The notes under the pieces are model-generated. The model ran no database searches. It was not told the origin of the DNA and saw only the letters and a program-made list of their open reading frames with translations. A program made the translations under genes and the position numbers. Source: Aquaticitalea lipolytica (lineage in GTDB: Bacteria > Bacteroidota > Bacteroidia > Flavobacteriales > Flavobacteriaceae). Taken from it: a stretch of 64,000 bases of DNA. Each line of letters opens with the position of its first letter. The first letter of the stretch is position 1. This document shows, piece after piece, positions 17,646-28,300 of this stretch. The stretch spans positions 936,641 to 1,000,640 of the forward strand of contig NZ_BMIC01000001.1 of NCBI RefSeq assembly GCF_014641635.1, read 5' to 3'.

Positions 17646-18230
17646 TTATTGATTTACTTTGAATGGAATACTTATTGTCACTTTTTCCCAAGTAAGAGAA
17701 ATGTTGCCTTCAGTTTCACTAATCTTATCTATTTTATATTCTAAATGTTCTTTAATTTCATCTGAAATACTTGGTTTTACTTTAAATCTTATTACATCAT
17801 CATTTTCATCGTAATCGTCTTTCCCATGCTGATTCCAGTTTTTATTTATCATTATAGTCCAATCCTCTTTTGATGGAATTGTAAAAAATCCATATTTACC
17901 TTTTGGAAGAATATCGCCATTTATGATTAAATCTTTATTTGTTTCTATCCAAGTGGCATTATGCGCTCCTGCTTGCCATATATTGTCATAACCAACTAAC
18001 CCACCAAAGATGATTCGCCCTCTTACTCCTGGTGATGAATAGTCTATATGAATATGCGCATCGCCAATCATTTCCATTACAGATGTATGTGGGCTTAGAG
18101 GTTTCTTTTTAGTTTCTTCAGATTTTTCAGTTTCAACATGCTGATGCTGTTCATCACTTGAATTGGCTTCTTTATCTTTACAGCTTACAACTAGAAACAT
18201 AATGGCAATAAATAAACTTAAGTTTTTCAT
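17646..18230 (-). CDS. DUF2911-family lipoprotein
   Basis: The 194-residue protein has a lipoprotein signal (MFLVVSC, Cys17), a His/Glu-rich linker (EEQHQHVETE) and a DUF2911 domain. The recognisable DUF2911 features are IDYSSPGVRGRIIFGGLVGYD near residue 65, WQAGAHNATWIETNKD near 85 and PKGKYGFFTIPS near 110. The family has no established activity. The His-rich linker and the neighbours suggest a periplasmic metal-related role. The stop lies one base before the next start. Confidence 0.83.
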   Translation of the reverse strand: MKNLSLFIAIMFLVVSCKDKEANSSDEQHQHVETEKSEETKKKPLSPHTSVMEMIGDAHIHIDYSSPGVRGRIIFGGLVGYDNIWQAGAHNATWIETNKDLIINGDILPKGKYGFFTIPSKEDWTIMINKNWNQHGKDDYDENDDVIRFKVKPSISDEIKEHLEYKIDKISETEGNISLTWEKVTISIPFKVNQ

Positions 18231-18246
18231 ATGTTTGTTTTTATAG

Positions 18247-20748
18247 TTAAATTTTAATTGTTCTTAATCTCAATGCATTTACTATTACTGAAACAGAGCT
18301 AAAACTCATTGCTAAAGCCGCTATCATTGGCGAAAGTAAAATGCCAAAAAATGGAAATAACACTCCAGCTGCAATAGGCACTCCTAATGTGTTATAAATA
18401 AGTGCAAAAAATAGATTTTGTTTAATATTTCTCATCACAGAATGACTTAAATTTCTAGCTTTTACAATTCCGTGTAAATCACCTTTTACCAAAGTTATCA
18501 TTGCACTTTCTATAGCTACATCGGTACCTGTTCCCATTGCAATACCAACGTCACTTTTTGCCAATGCTGGTGCATCATTAATACCATCACCTGCCATTGC
18601 AACCACTTTTCCTTTTTCTTGCAATTTCTCTACTTCTTTGAGCTTGTCTTCTGGTAACATACTGGCTTTAAAATCTGCGAGATTAAGCTCTGATGCTACT
18701 GCTTGTGCTGTATCATGATTATCGCCTGTTAACATTATAACATCAATGCCTTTATCTTGAAGCGCTTTAATCGCTTTGGCACTTGTTTCTTTTATTTTAT
18801 CTCCTATAACTACATACCCAACCACGACTTTATCTAATGATAAATAAGAAACTGTTTTACCTTGTTTTTGGTAATTTTTAGCTTCTTCTTTCATTTTAGA
18901 AGTAATATCTGCTTTGACATATTCCATCATTTTAGGATTTCCTAATGCTACTTTTTTATCATTTATTATAGCTTCAACACCTTTTCCTGTAACAGCACTA
19001 AAATCTTGTGATTCTAAAATTTCTGTATTGCGCTCTTTTCCATATTTAACCGTAGCTTCTGCTAATGGGTGTTCGCTATTGGTATTCAATGAAACTATGT
19101 ATTGTAGTAGCTCTTTTTCGTTTAGAGTATCACTAAAAACACCTACTTTTTCTACCGTTGGTTTCCCTTCTGTTATTGTTCCTGTTTTATCAACTATAAG
19201 TGTATTCACTTTATCCATTTTCTCAAGAGCTTCGGCATTTTTAATCAATACACCGTTTTGAGCACCTTTACCCACGCCAACCATTACGGACATTGGTGTT
19301 GCTAAACCTAAAGCACAAGGACAAGCAATTATTAGAACTGCAATGGCATTTACAAACGCATATACATAGACTGGTTCTGGTCCCCAAATAGACCATACAA
19401 TAAATGTGATGATAGAAACAAAGACTACAACTGGCACAAAATAACCTGATACCTTATCTGCTAAATTTTGAATAGGCGCACGGCTTCTACTAGCATCATT
19501 AACCATATGAATGATTTGAGATAATAAAGTGTCACTTCCTACCTTTTCCGCTTTCATTAAAAAGGATTGATTACCATTGATTGTTCCGCTACTTACTTTA
19601 TCATATTGTGATTTGTTTACAGGAAGAGGCTCTCCCGTAATCATTGATTCGTCAATAGTTGTTTCGCCTTCAGTTATCACACCATCCACAGGGATTTTAT
19701 CGCCAGGTTTTACTTTTAGAATATCATTTAATTCTATTTTATCTATACTAACTTCAACTTCTTCACCATCTATTATTTTTATAGCTTTGTTAGGTGCTAA
19801 CTTTAATAATTCTTTTACTGCTGAATTGGTTTTACTATGTGCTCGTGCTTCCAACAACTGCCCTAACAAAACAAGAGTTAAAATCACAGTTGCTGCTTCA
19901 AAATAAACATGTACCGCACCCAATTCCGTTTTAAATTGTTCAGGAAATATATTTGGAAAAAGCATTCCAAAAACACTAAATAACCAAGCTACACCAGCAC
20001 CTATTCCTATTAGCGTAAACATATTGAGATTCCACGTTTTAATACTTTTGTATGCTCGTTCAAAGAACATCCAAGTAGCATAAAATACTACTGGAATTGA
20101 TAACACGAATTGTACCCAATTCCAATATTTTTGCCCAATAATATCATACAATGGATTATTATTTAGCATTTCGCTCATAGCTATTAAGAAAATAGGTAGT
20201 GTAAAAGCTGAAGCTATCCAAAACTTTTTCAATAGTTTTTTATAGGTTTTTTCTTCTGCTGAAAGGTCTGGTTGCATTGGTACTAAATCCATACCGCAAA
20301 TAGGACATGAACCTGCTTCATCCTTTACAACTTCTGGGTGCATTGGACACGTCCATTGTTCTGTTGGAGCTGATGATTGATTTTTCTCTTCAACCAAATC
20401 CATACCGCAAACAGGACAATCGCCTACTTTATCATAATTTTTATCTCCTTCGCAATGCATAGGACAATAAAAGGTACCTGTGCCTTTTGCTTTTGGCTGG
20501 TTTTCCTTTTTATCTTCTAAATGATGATGATGTTCACCTTGATTGTGAATACTGTATCTATCACCATCCTTTTTTAAGGCTTCTTTAAATGTTTCTATTG
20601 GAATATGCGATGTCATTTCAATGGTAGCTTCTGCCTTTTCCAAATTAACTGTTGCTTTTGACACACCTTCCACTTTAGAAAGTGTTTCTTCTACGTGCGT
20701 ACGACAACCCTTACAGGTCATTCCGTGTATGTGATATGTGTGTTTCAT
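18247..20748 (-). CDS. copA: Cu(I)-translocating P1B-1-type ATPase (CopA)
   Basis: The frame opens at 20775, but the ATG at 20748 gives a protein (833 residues) starting directly with the HMA domain (MKHTYHIHGMTCKGC) and avoids overlap with the upstream stop. After the HMA come a His run (GEHHHH) and two metal-binding fingers of the CPMH...CPICGM type (about 90-165). The transmembrane metal motif ACPCALGLATP lies near 472, the phosphorylation motif DKTGT near 518, and the hinge GDGINDAPALA near 700. FFALIYNTLG and MSFSSVSVIVNALRLR in the last helices mark the copper(I) subgroup. It exports Cu(I) from the cytoplasm. Confidence 0.95.
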   Translation of the reverse strand: MKHTYHIHGMTCKGCRTHVEETLSKVEGVSKATVNLEKAEATIEMTSHIPIETFKEALKKDGDRYSIHNQGEHHHHLEDKKENQPKAKGTGTFYCPMHCEGDKNYDKVGDCPVCGMDLVEEKNQSSAPTEQWTCPMHPEVVKDEAGSCPICGMDLVPMQPDLSAEEKTYKKLLKKFWIASAFTLPIFLIAMSEMLNNNPLYDIIGQKYWNWVQFVLSIPVVFYATWMFFERAYKSIKTWNLNMFTLIGIGAGVAWLFSVFGMLFPNIFPEQFKTELGAVHVYFEAATVILTLVLLGQLLEARAHSKTNSAVKELLKLAPNKAIKIIDGEEVEVSIDKIELNDILKVKPGDKIPVDGVITEGETTIDESMITGEPLPVNKSQYDKVSSGTINGNQSFLMKAEKVGSDTLLSQIIHMVNDASRSRAPIQNLADKVSGYFVPVVVFVSIITFIVWSIWGPEPVYVYAFVNAIAVLIIACPCALGLATPMSVMVGVGKGAQNGVLIKNAEALEKMDKVNTLIVDKTGTITEGKPTVEKVGVFSDTLNEKELLQYIVSLNTNSEHPLAEATVKYGKERNTEILESQDFSAVTGKGVEAIINDKKVALGNPKMMEYVKADITSKMKEEAKNYQKQGKTVSYLSLDKVVVGYVVIGDKIKETSAKAIKALQDKGIDVIMLTGDNHDTAQAVASELNLADFKASMLPEDKLKEVEKLQEKGKVVAMAGDGINDAPALAKSDVGIAMGTGTDVAIESAMITLVKGDLHGIVKARNLSHSVMRNIKQNLFFALIYNTLGVPIAAGVLFPFFGILLSPMIAALAMSFSSVSVIVNALRLRTIKI

Positions 20749-20761
20749 AATATGATATGAT

Positions 20762-21214
20762 TTATAAACTGTCATCCAATAGTGTTATCCATTGAATAAT
20801 AGTTGTTTTTTCTTCTTCTGAAAATTCTGCTTCTTTATGAATAGATTTATAAGACTCTAATGGCATTTTATTACTTTCTATTTGCTTTATAATTGACCGA
20901 AGTTTACTTGCCTTTCTTCGATTTGATAAAGAGTCCCATTCACTAAAATTTAATTCGGCTTTTCCTTCTTTAATATGACCTTCTAAAAACCAAGCAACTG
21001 GTTGCATTTTATTATACCAAGGGTATGATGTATTGTTACTGTGGCAATCATAGCAAGATTCTTGTAATAGTGTACTAATGTTTTCTGGTGGATTGTTTAC
21101 CAATAAAAAATCAGTTTTAGGAACAACATCGCTTTGGTTTAGTTCTGCGGGCACAAACTGTATGCCTACAAAAGCTACCAATAAAATCAATGCTATGATT
21201 TTTACAATTTTCAT
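20762..21214 (-). CDS. haem-binding-domain protein (single CxxCH)
   Basis: The 150-residue protein has an N-terminal signal/anchor and one cytochrome-c-type motif, CYDCHS (about residues 54-59), followed by NTSYPWYNKMQPVAWFLEGH, as in the haem-binding domain family. It may be a periplasmic electron carrier beside the copper oxidase. It sits one base after the DUF3347 gene and before copA, so it is part of the copper operon. Covalent haem attachment is inferred from the motif alone. Confidence 0.82.
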   Translation of the reverse strand: MKIVKIIALILLVAFVGIQFVPAELNQSDVVPKTDFLLVNNPPENISTLLQESCYDCHSNNTSYPWYNKMQPVAWFLEGHIKEGKAELNFSEWDSLSNRRKASKLRSIIKQIESNKMPLESYKSIHKEAEFSEEEKTTIIQWITLLDDSL

Positions 21215-21823
21215 TTAGTTTATTTCTTTCTGTACTTTACCACAAGACATCATTTTGCTACCATAATATGGGTTCTTAATATCCTTGCTCATACTCAACC
21301 AAGCGCTTCCACCATCATACATTGGGCAGAATTGTTGGTACAACGTATTTTCTGTTCCAGTAATGGCAACCATATCAATAATATCCTTGCTCAAGGTCTT
21401 GAAATGCTCACGTTGGTGATCCATTTCACTTTTGCCGATATGCTCTGCGTGTTCTATTGCATCTGCAATGATATCTTTTAACTCTTTTTGCTGTTCAGCA
21501 GTGTATTTGCTTACGTCAAAACTTTTTAAAGAACTTTCCAATTTTTTACCTGCTTTTGCAGCATCTTCTTTATTGGTTGCTACCAATGCTTCTTTAAGAG
21601 TCATATAGTCTGCCATAACTTGTTTTGCATCTGATGTTTGAACGTTATTGTCTACCACATCATTTGGTGTGTTTAAATTGTCGTGGTTCATTACCTCATC
21701 GTGATTCATTTCTGAGTGCATTGCATCTACTGAATGTTCTTTTTTACTGTCTTTACAAGACATTGCTGATAGACTAACGAAAGTCATTACCATAATTGCT
21801 GTTGTTACGCTTACTTTTTTCAT
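21215..21823 (-). CDS. DUF3347 lipoprotein
   Basis: The 202-residue protein has a lipoprotein signal (SAMSCKD, Cys23), a His/Met-rich linker ([16 protein letters not shown]) and a DUF3347 domain ending in [14 protein letters not shown] and [12 protein letters not shown]. The Cys and Met pattern suggests copper binding. The C-terminus matches the fused tail of the CusB-type adaptor in the same cluster, so the domain exists both free and fused here. It is probably periplasmic. Confidence 0.85.
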   Translation of the reverse strand: MKKVSVTTAIMVMTFVSLSAMSCKDSKKEHSVDAMHSEMNHDEVMNHDNLNTPNDVVDNNVQTSDAKQVMADYMTLKEALVATNKEDAAKAGKKLESSLKSFDVSKYTAEQQKELKDIIADAIEHAEHIGKSEMDHQREHFKTLSKDIIDMVAITGTENTLYQQFCPMYDGGSAWLSMSKDIKNPYYGSKMMSCGKVQKEIN

Positions 21824-21911
21824 TTTGTTTATGTTTAGATTATTATTTAATTAAAATTGTTTTTTTCTTCCGATTTGAGGTTATTTAATTCAAAATCCAT
21901 ATCCCTATTTA

Positions 21912-24152
21912 TCAATAGTTTAAAGTTGCACCAAAACCAATTCCCATATCGCTGTCATAATGCGTTGAAATTCCTAAATTTCGGGTAGCTATATATTTAA
22001 GACCAGTCATATATTCCTTGTCTGTATTTATCATAAATGCCCAACGAAATCTTGGCGAAATAGGAATATCTTCTCGCATTAACTGAAAACGTACATTGCC
22101 ATCTGTAAAAATTTCTCCTTGTAATATAACAAGCATAGGTAAGGTATACTCTGCTCCTAAACTCAAAACCGCTCTTTGGTCTTTTGTGTTGGTTTGTCCA
22201 AAAATGTTTGTTTCAACCTTACCATTGGTTTTTCGGTATCGCCAATCAAAACCTACAAATGGCATAAACCATTGGTTCTTACCAATATACCGTCCAATAT
22301 GCGTTTCAGTTTCATAACCGTGTTCATCGTGATAACCCAAACGCCATTCTGTACCAAAACTCCATCGTGTATTTTGAAACATTGCTTTTCCGTCATTTCC
22401 ATTGGTTGCAAAGTCATTTTCTGCCATAAAATGAAGTTGGTTGCTTTCTGATTGCAGTTTCCTATAAGCCCATTCTTTATTTGGTAAATATGGATTTGGT
22501 GCTTGTTTTTCATAACTGAAAACCCTATTCATTCCAGCCATCATATGATATAAAATATGACAATGAAAAAACCAGTCGCCTTCAACATTGGCAGCAAACT
22601 CAATAACATCGGTTTCCATTGGCATTATATCTAACACATTTTTTAGTGGTGCATAATCACCTTGTCCGTTTAAAATTCTAAAATCGTGTCCGTGAAGGTG
22701 CATTGGATGTCGCATCATTGAACCGTTATAAAGGGTAATCCTTACATTTTCTCCTTTTTTTATGAGGATTTTATCGGTTTCAGAAAGTACTTTGTTATCC
22801 ATACTCCAAACGTAACGGTTCATATTTCCTGTTAATTCAAAGCGCAACTCCCTTACTGGTGCATCTTTTGGCAATGTTGTTGGCTGTGGTGCTTTCAGCA
22901 TTCCATAATTTAAAGTTATTATATCCTGGTTAGCATTCATTGAATCGTTGGAATGATTCATATTATCGTCCATTACCATCTTTTCATCCATTTTCATTTC
23001 AGGATTCCCTGTAATTTCTGGATACATTACTGTATTCATATCCATTTGCTGGTAGGACATATCCATTCCCATATCGTCCATAGAACCATCCATATTCATC
23101 ATATTGTTCATCATCTTCATTCCCTCAAAATACTTTAGCCTCGGCATTCTACTTTTTAGTTGCATTTTACCTTTTCCTAAAAAAATTGAAGCCGATTTTG
23201 TTCGGTCTTCTGGTGTTGCCAAAAATTCATAAGCCGTATCATCATTTGGGATTGTAACTACAACATCATAAGTTTCAGAAACTCCAATAATCAATCTGTC
23301 TACATCTACAGGCTCCACATCATTACCATCATTGGCTACAACGGTCATTTTACCTCCAGCATAATTCAACCAGAAATACGAGGATGCACCACCATTTGAA
23401 ATGCGTAAACGAACTTTATCTCCAGCCTTGAATTGTGATAGTTGGCTTTCGTTTTTCCCATTAATTAAAAACTTATCATAATACACATCACTTACATCCA
23501 TTGCCAACATACGTTTCCATTCATTTCCTAATTTGGTTTTGAAATGTCCCGCTTTTATGGCTTCTGAATAGCTTTGAACGGTACCTTTTTTAATAGCAAA
23601 CCAATCGTTTGCATTATGCAACATTCGATGAACATTTTCGGGCTTAATATCTGTCCACTCACTTAATATTATCGGGACTTCAGGCAAATCATCAATTCCC
23701 TTTCTAAATGTTGGGTCATCCTTTTTTTTCAATAAAACCAACGAGCCATACATTCCAATTTGCTCTTGCAAACCACTATGGCTGTGATACCAATGCGTTC
23801 CACTCTGAATAATTGGAAAGCGATAGGTAAATGTTTCACTAGGCTTAATTGGCATTTGAGTTAAATAAGGAACTCCGTCTTCCTTGTTGGGAAGAAAAAC
23901 TCCGTGCCAATGTAATGAGGTGCTTTCGTTTAATTTATTATGAACTACAATTTCCGCAATGTCTCCCTCTGTAAATGTCAAGGTTGGCATTGGTATTTGT
24001 CCGTTTACTGCAATTGCCCTTTTTTCTTTACCAGAATAGTTAACAATTGTGTCTGTCATTGTTAAATTATAACGAACAACATTTTGACCGAATATGAAAT
24101 AAGTTGGCAGTATTCCAAAGAATATAACTACACATTTTATTTGCTTTTTCAT
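21912..24152 (-). CDS. multicopper oxidase (CopA/PcoA type) with fused C-terminal barrel-like domain
   Basis: The 746-residue protein has a signal sequence and the four copper motifs: LHWHG (His81, His83), THWYHSHSG (about 119-127), HPMHLHGHDF (about 479-488) and FHCHILYHMMAGM (about 523-535). A Met-rich stretch (about 344-407, many MxM) probably binds Cu(I). From about residue 560 the sequence changes to beta-rich, aromatic-ended strands (WSFGTEWRLGYHDEHGYETE, FVGFDWRYRK) and ends in LNY, like the CopB outer-membrane protein. The oxidase would detoxify periplasmic Cu(I). The fused tail is unusual compared with PcoA. Confidence 0.92.
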   Translation of the reverse strand: MKKQIKCVVIFFGILPTYFIFGQNVVRYNLTMTDTIVNYSGKEKRAIAVNGQIPMPTLTFTEGDIAEIVVHNKLNESTSLHWHGVFLPNKEDGVPYLTQMPIKPSETFTYRFPIIQSGTHWYHSHSGLQEQIGMYGSLVLLKKKDDPTFRKGIDDLPEVPIILSEWTDIKPENVHRMLHNANDWFAIKKGTVQSYSEAIKAGHFKTKLGNEWKRMLAMDVSDVYYDKFLINGKNESQLSQFKAGDKVRLRISNGGASSYFWLNYAGGKMTVVANDGNDVEPVDVDRLIIGVSETYDVVVTIPNDDTAYEFLATPEDRTKSASIFLGKGKMQLKSRMPRLKYFEGMKMMNNMMNMDGSMDDMGMDMSYQQMDMNTVMYPEITGNPEMKMDEKMVMDDNMNHSNDSMNANQDIITLNYGMLKAPQPTTLPKDAPVRELRFELTGNMNRYVWSMDNKVLSETDKILIKKGENVRITLYNGSMMRHPMHLHGHDFRILNGQGDYAPLKNVLDIMPMETDVIEFAANVEGDWFFHCHILYHMMAGMNRVFSYEKQAPNPYLPNKEWAYRKLQSESNQLHFMAENDFATNGNDGKAMFQNTRWSFGTEWRLGYHDEHGYETETHIGRYIGKNQWFMPFVGFDWRYRKTNGKVETNIFGQTNTKDQRAVLSLGAEYTLPMLVILQGEIFTDGNVRFQLMREDIPISPRFRWAFMINTDKEYMTGLKYIATRNLGISTHYDSDMGIGFGATLNY

Positions 24153-24153
24153 T

Positions 24154-25392
24154 TTATCTATTAGTTAAATAATTAATAATCGCTGTCTGCACGTAATAGG
24201 TTTTAATAGATTCTATCTGGTTCATTTGAAACTTTAGTTGTAATTCTTGAATATCCAAAACATCATTAAAATCTATCGTTCCTGTTTCGAAGCTTTTGAT
24301 TAAGATGCCCTCTGCATCTTTGGCTTGTTTTAGGTTTTTAGTTTGGGTTACATAACTTATTCTTGCAGAAATACGTTCTTTTATTGCCTTATCTAAAAGA
24401 GTTTCCAAAGAATTTAATCGTTCTTGTTTTTGGTAATTGATTTCTTGTTGTTGCAGTTCGTTTTGTTTTGAAATCGATTTATACTTCTTATTAAAGATTG
24501 GTATGGAAACCGAAACCATTGGCATTACTATATCCTTGCCGTTGTCTATTAAGTTCATGTCTGTACGCTCTGATACTGGAATATAATCCAACCCAAAACC
24601 TATCATTGGGCTACTTTCTTTTTGGTTCAATAATTCAGATTGCTCTACTGATTTATAAAGCTTATCATATTTCAACAATTCTGGATGCAATGCCAATTCT
24701 CCTAAATTGATTTCAACATCTTCTGAAGGAATTATCAATTCATCTATTAACTGGACTGACATTGCATCGTCTCTATTTAAAAGATTATTAAGATTAGTTT
24801 GTTCAGCCAAAAATTGTTGTTGCAAAACATCTTTCAATTGTTGCATTTCGTTTTGGCGCATTTGCAAGCGCAACACATCTACTGCTGAAGCCTTTCCTAC
24901 CTCAACTGATGTAAGAGCTAAAGTTTCATAGGTTTCCAATAGTTTTATATTTTCAGTCAACACAAGCTGTTTAGCTTTATTAGTATAGAGATTGTAATAA
25001 GATTGCGACACAGACGTGATGAGTTTGCGTTTAGTAATAACAATGTCCTCATATTTAGCGTCTGCTAGCGAACTCGCATAGTTTTCTCTTGCAGTAATGC
25101 TACCAAACCATGGCAACATTTGTTTTACGGAAATACGAGCACGTTGTGCTCCTGTTCTTGTCTCTGGCTCACTTATAAAATACCCAACTGCAAATTCAGT
25201 ATTGGGTATAGAATTAACTTCAATTACTTTTTCAGAAGCTATACTGTATTGCAATTCAACCTTTTGAATTTCTGGATTGTTTTTTATAGCTTCATCAATA
25301 AGAACTTCTAATTTTTGTGCATGAGTATTCAGCCCTATGAAACAAAAACCAAGAAATAAAACTAATTTGAGGTAATGACCTTTATTTTTCAT
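24154..25392 (-). CDS. TolC-family outer-membrane efflux protein (CusC role)
   Basis: The 412-residue protein has a signal peptide (ending NTHAQ) and the TolC fold. Long helices carry the repeated pattern (SYYNLYTNKAKQLVLTENIK, and VDVLRLQMRQNEMQQLKDVL), with an outer-membrane strand region near residue 250. It would form the outer-membrane channel of the CusCBA-type copper efflux pump. Its start overlaps the CusA stop by 11 bases, so translation is coupled. The copper adaptor CusB lies seven genes downstream, not adjacent. Confidence 0.9.
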   Translation of the reverse strand: MKNKGHYLKLVLFLGFCFIGLNTHAQKLEVLIDEAIKNNPEIQKVELQYSIASEKVIEVNSIPNTEFAVGYFISEPETRTGAQRARISVKQMLPWFGSITARENYASSLADAKYEDIVITKRKLITSVSQSYYNLYTNKAKQLVLTENIKLLETYETLALTSVEVGKASAVDVLRLQMRQNEMQQLKDVLQQQFLAEQTNLNNLLNRDDAMSVQLIDELIIPSEDVEINLGELALHPELLKYDKLYKSVEQSELLNQKESSPMIGFGLDYIPVSERTDMNLIDNGKDIVMPMVSVSIPIFNKKYKSISKQNELQQQEINYQKQERLNSLETLLDKAIKERISARISYVTQTKNLKQAKDAEGILIKSFETGTIDFNDVLDIQELQLKFQMNQIESIKTYYVQTAIINYLTNR

Positions 25393-28300
25393 TTGTTAAT
25401 CTTTTAAGTTGAAATTCTTTTTTCCAGCTAAACAAAACGGGAACAATAAAATAAGATGTAATATCTATAATCATACCTCCAAAAATTGGAATAGCCATAG
25501 GTATCATAATATCACTCCCTCTGCCTGTCGATGTTAATACTGGAAGCAATGCGAGTACAGTAGTAACTGTTGTCATTAAACACGGTCTAATACGCTTTCC
25601 TGCTGCTTCTAACGTTGCTAATCGAATTCCTTTTTTATCCGTTGGAGTTTCTTTATCAAAGCTTTGGGTTAAATAAGTTGCCATAACAACACCATCATCT
25701 GTAGCAATGCCAAATAAGGCTATAAACCCAACCCAAACAGCAACACTTAAATTGATTGTTTTCATATTAAAGAGTTCCCTTAAGTTCTCACCAAACAAAC
25801 TGAAATTTAAAAACCAATCTTGTCCATACAGCCACATCATGATAAAACCTCCAGCAAAGGCAACAGTAATACCAGTAAAAATCATTAATGAGGTTGACAC
25901 CGAACGGAATTGAAAATAAAGAATAAGAAAGATGATTGCTAGTGCTAATGGCACAACAATAGATAAGGTTTTTTCTGCACGTAGTTGATTCTCGTAAGTA
26001 CCTGTAAACTTATAACTTAACCCTTTAGGCACTATAAGTTCGCCTGAATTGATTTTGCTCTGAATAAGAGCCTGCGCATTTTCGACCACATTTACTTCTG
26101 CAAAACCATCCAATTTATCAAACAACACATATCCTACCAAAAAGGTGTCTTCACTCTTAATTACTTGTGGTCCCTGTTCATATCTAATAGTAGCTAATTC
26201 GCTTAATGGAACTGGGCTACCTTTTTCAACAGGCACATATATTTGTTCTAAATCGGTTGGATTTGCTCTTAACTCTCTTGGGTAACGTACACGAACTCCA
26301 TATCGCTCTCTTCCTTCAACAGTTTGAGTTAGCACCATACCACCAACAGCCACTTTTAATACATTTTGGACTTCCTCAATAGTGATACCGTATCGTGCAA
26401 TTTTCTCTCTGTCAATATCTATCAACAAATAGGGTTTACCTACAATACGGTCTGCAAAAACTGCTTCCTGTTTAACACCTTCAGCCTGTTTCAAAATGTT
26501 TTCCAATTGTATCCCAAATGCTTCTATTTGTTTTAAATCTTGACCTTTCACCTTAATTCCCATTGGTGCGCGCATACCTGTTTGTAGCATTACTAATCGT
26601 GTTTCAATGGGTTGCAATTTAGGTGCAGAAGTAACGCCTGGTAACTTAGTAGCTTTTACGATTTCATTCCAAATATCATTTGGTGATTGTATTTCAGGTC
26701 GCCAATTGCGATAAAACTCCCCATCTTTATCCTCAATTAATTGAGCCCTATCAAGTTTGGTTATGACTGAGCTATTAGTATTATTTGGATTTGCGATAAA
26801 ACGTCCATCGTTCAATTCAAATAGCCCATTTTCATTCACCTTATATCGTTGACGTTCGCCTTTTTCATTCAACATATATTCAGGTTTGTACTGAATAACA
26901 TTCTCATACATTGATAAAGGTGCTGGATCTAATGCTGACTCTGTTCTACCAGCTTTTCCAACTACTGTTTGAATTTCTGGAATACTGGCTACTGCCATAT
27001 CCAACTGTTGTAAAACTCTTTTGTTTTCTTCAACTCCAGAATGAGGCATTGACGTTGGCATTAATAGAAAAGAACCTTCATTTAAAGAAGGCATAAATTC
27101 CTTGCCTGTATTTTTCATGATATAAAAACCAAAAATCAACAACGTGGTTGGAATAGTTAAAAACAGTAATCGATTCTCTAATGCCCATTTTAATATTTTA
27201 CTATAATAATGCTGAAATAGCACAAAAACACCCAATAACCCAAAGCAAATAATACTCACAAAAATTAAGTTTAATATTATGCTTTTATCAACTCCAAGTG
27301 GTCTCCAATATTCAGCTAATAAAAACACAATGGCTAATGCTGAAATAATAATATTAATTAGGTTAGCTCTTTTGTCTGTTAGCTTTTGATTTGATTTTAA
27401 AAATGCAACAATGCCATAACCTATCAGCAATATCCCAATCCAATAGCCAAAAAACATAATGACTATACCAAGAACAATCATAAGTCCATTTAGAACATAA
27501 TAACTTGTCTTTCTAATCTTCGCCTTTTTAAATATGGAAGCAGCAAATGGTGGAATTAAAAACAATGCTATTATAAGAGCAGCAGCTAAAGCAAAGGTCT
27601 TAGTAAAAGCTAAAGGTCTAAACAATTTCCCTTCAGCTCCAATCATTGTAAATACTGGTATAAAGCTAATGATAGTAGTGGCAACAGCTGTAACAATGGC
27701 TCCAGAAACTTCAGCTGTGGCGTTATAAACAACTAAATTGATAGGCAAGTTTTTATCATCTTCATCCAAGTGCCTAATTATGTTTTCTGATAATATCACA
27801 CCCACATCCACCATAGTACCAATAGCAATAGCAATACCTGAAAGAGCAACAATATTTGCATCGACCCCAAAGAGTTTCATGGTAATAAAAACCATTAAAA
27901 CAGCCACTGGTAATAACCCTGATATAAGTATTGAAGCTCGAAGATTAAAGACCATTACAATAATGACCAAAATAGTAATCAGAATTTCTAAAATTAAGGC
28001 TTCATTAAGTGTTCCTAATGTTTCCTCAATTAGCTCTGTCCTATCATAAAATGGCACTATTGTAACTTGTGAAGTTCTCCCATCACTTAATGTTTTAGAA
28101 GGTAATCCTGAACTTAACTCGTTAATCTTTTCTTTAACATTGTTAATGACTTCCATTGGATTAGCACCATAGCGAGCTACAACAACAGCACCTACAACCT
28201 CTGCACCTTCTTTATCCAATATACCTCTTCGTGTTGCTGGTCCTAATGATACTTTTCCAATATCTTTTATTCGTATTGATGTGTAATCTTCAGAAGTAAC

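Noticed and set aside
22253-22513. Minus-strand 86-residue frame within the multicopper oxidase
   Set aside because: It is an alternate frame of a gene whose main frame has all copper motifs and a barrel-like tail.
25707-28049. Several plus-strand frames opposite cusA
   Set aside because: They arise from the low-GC antisense of membrane helices and show no domain.
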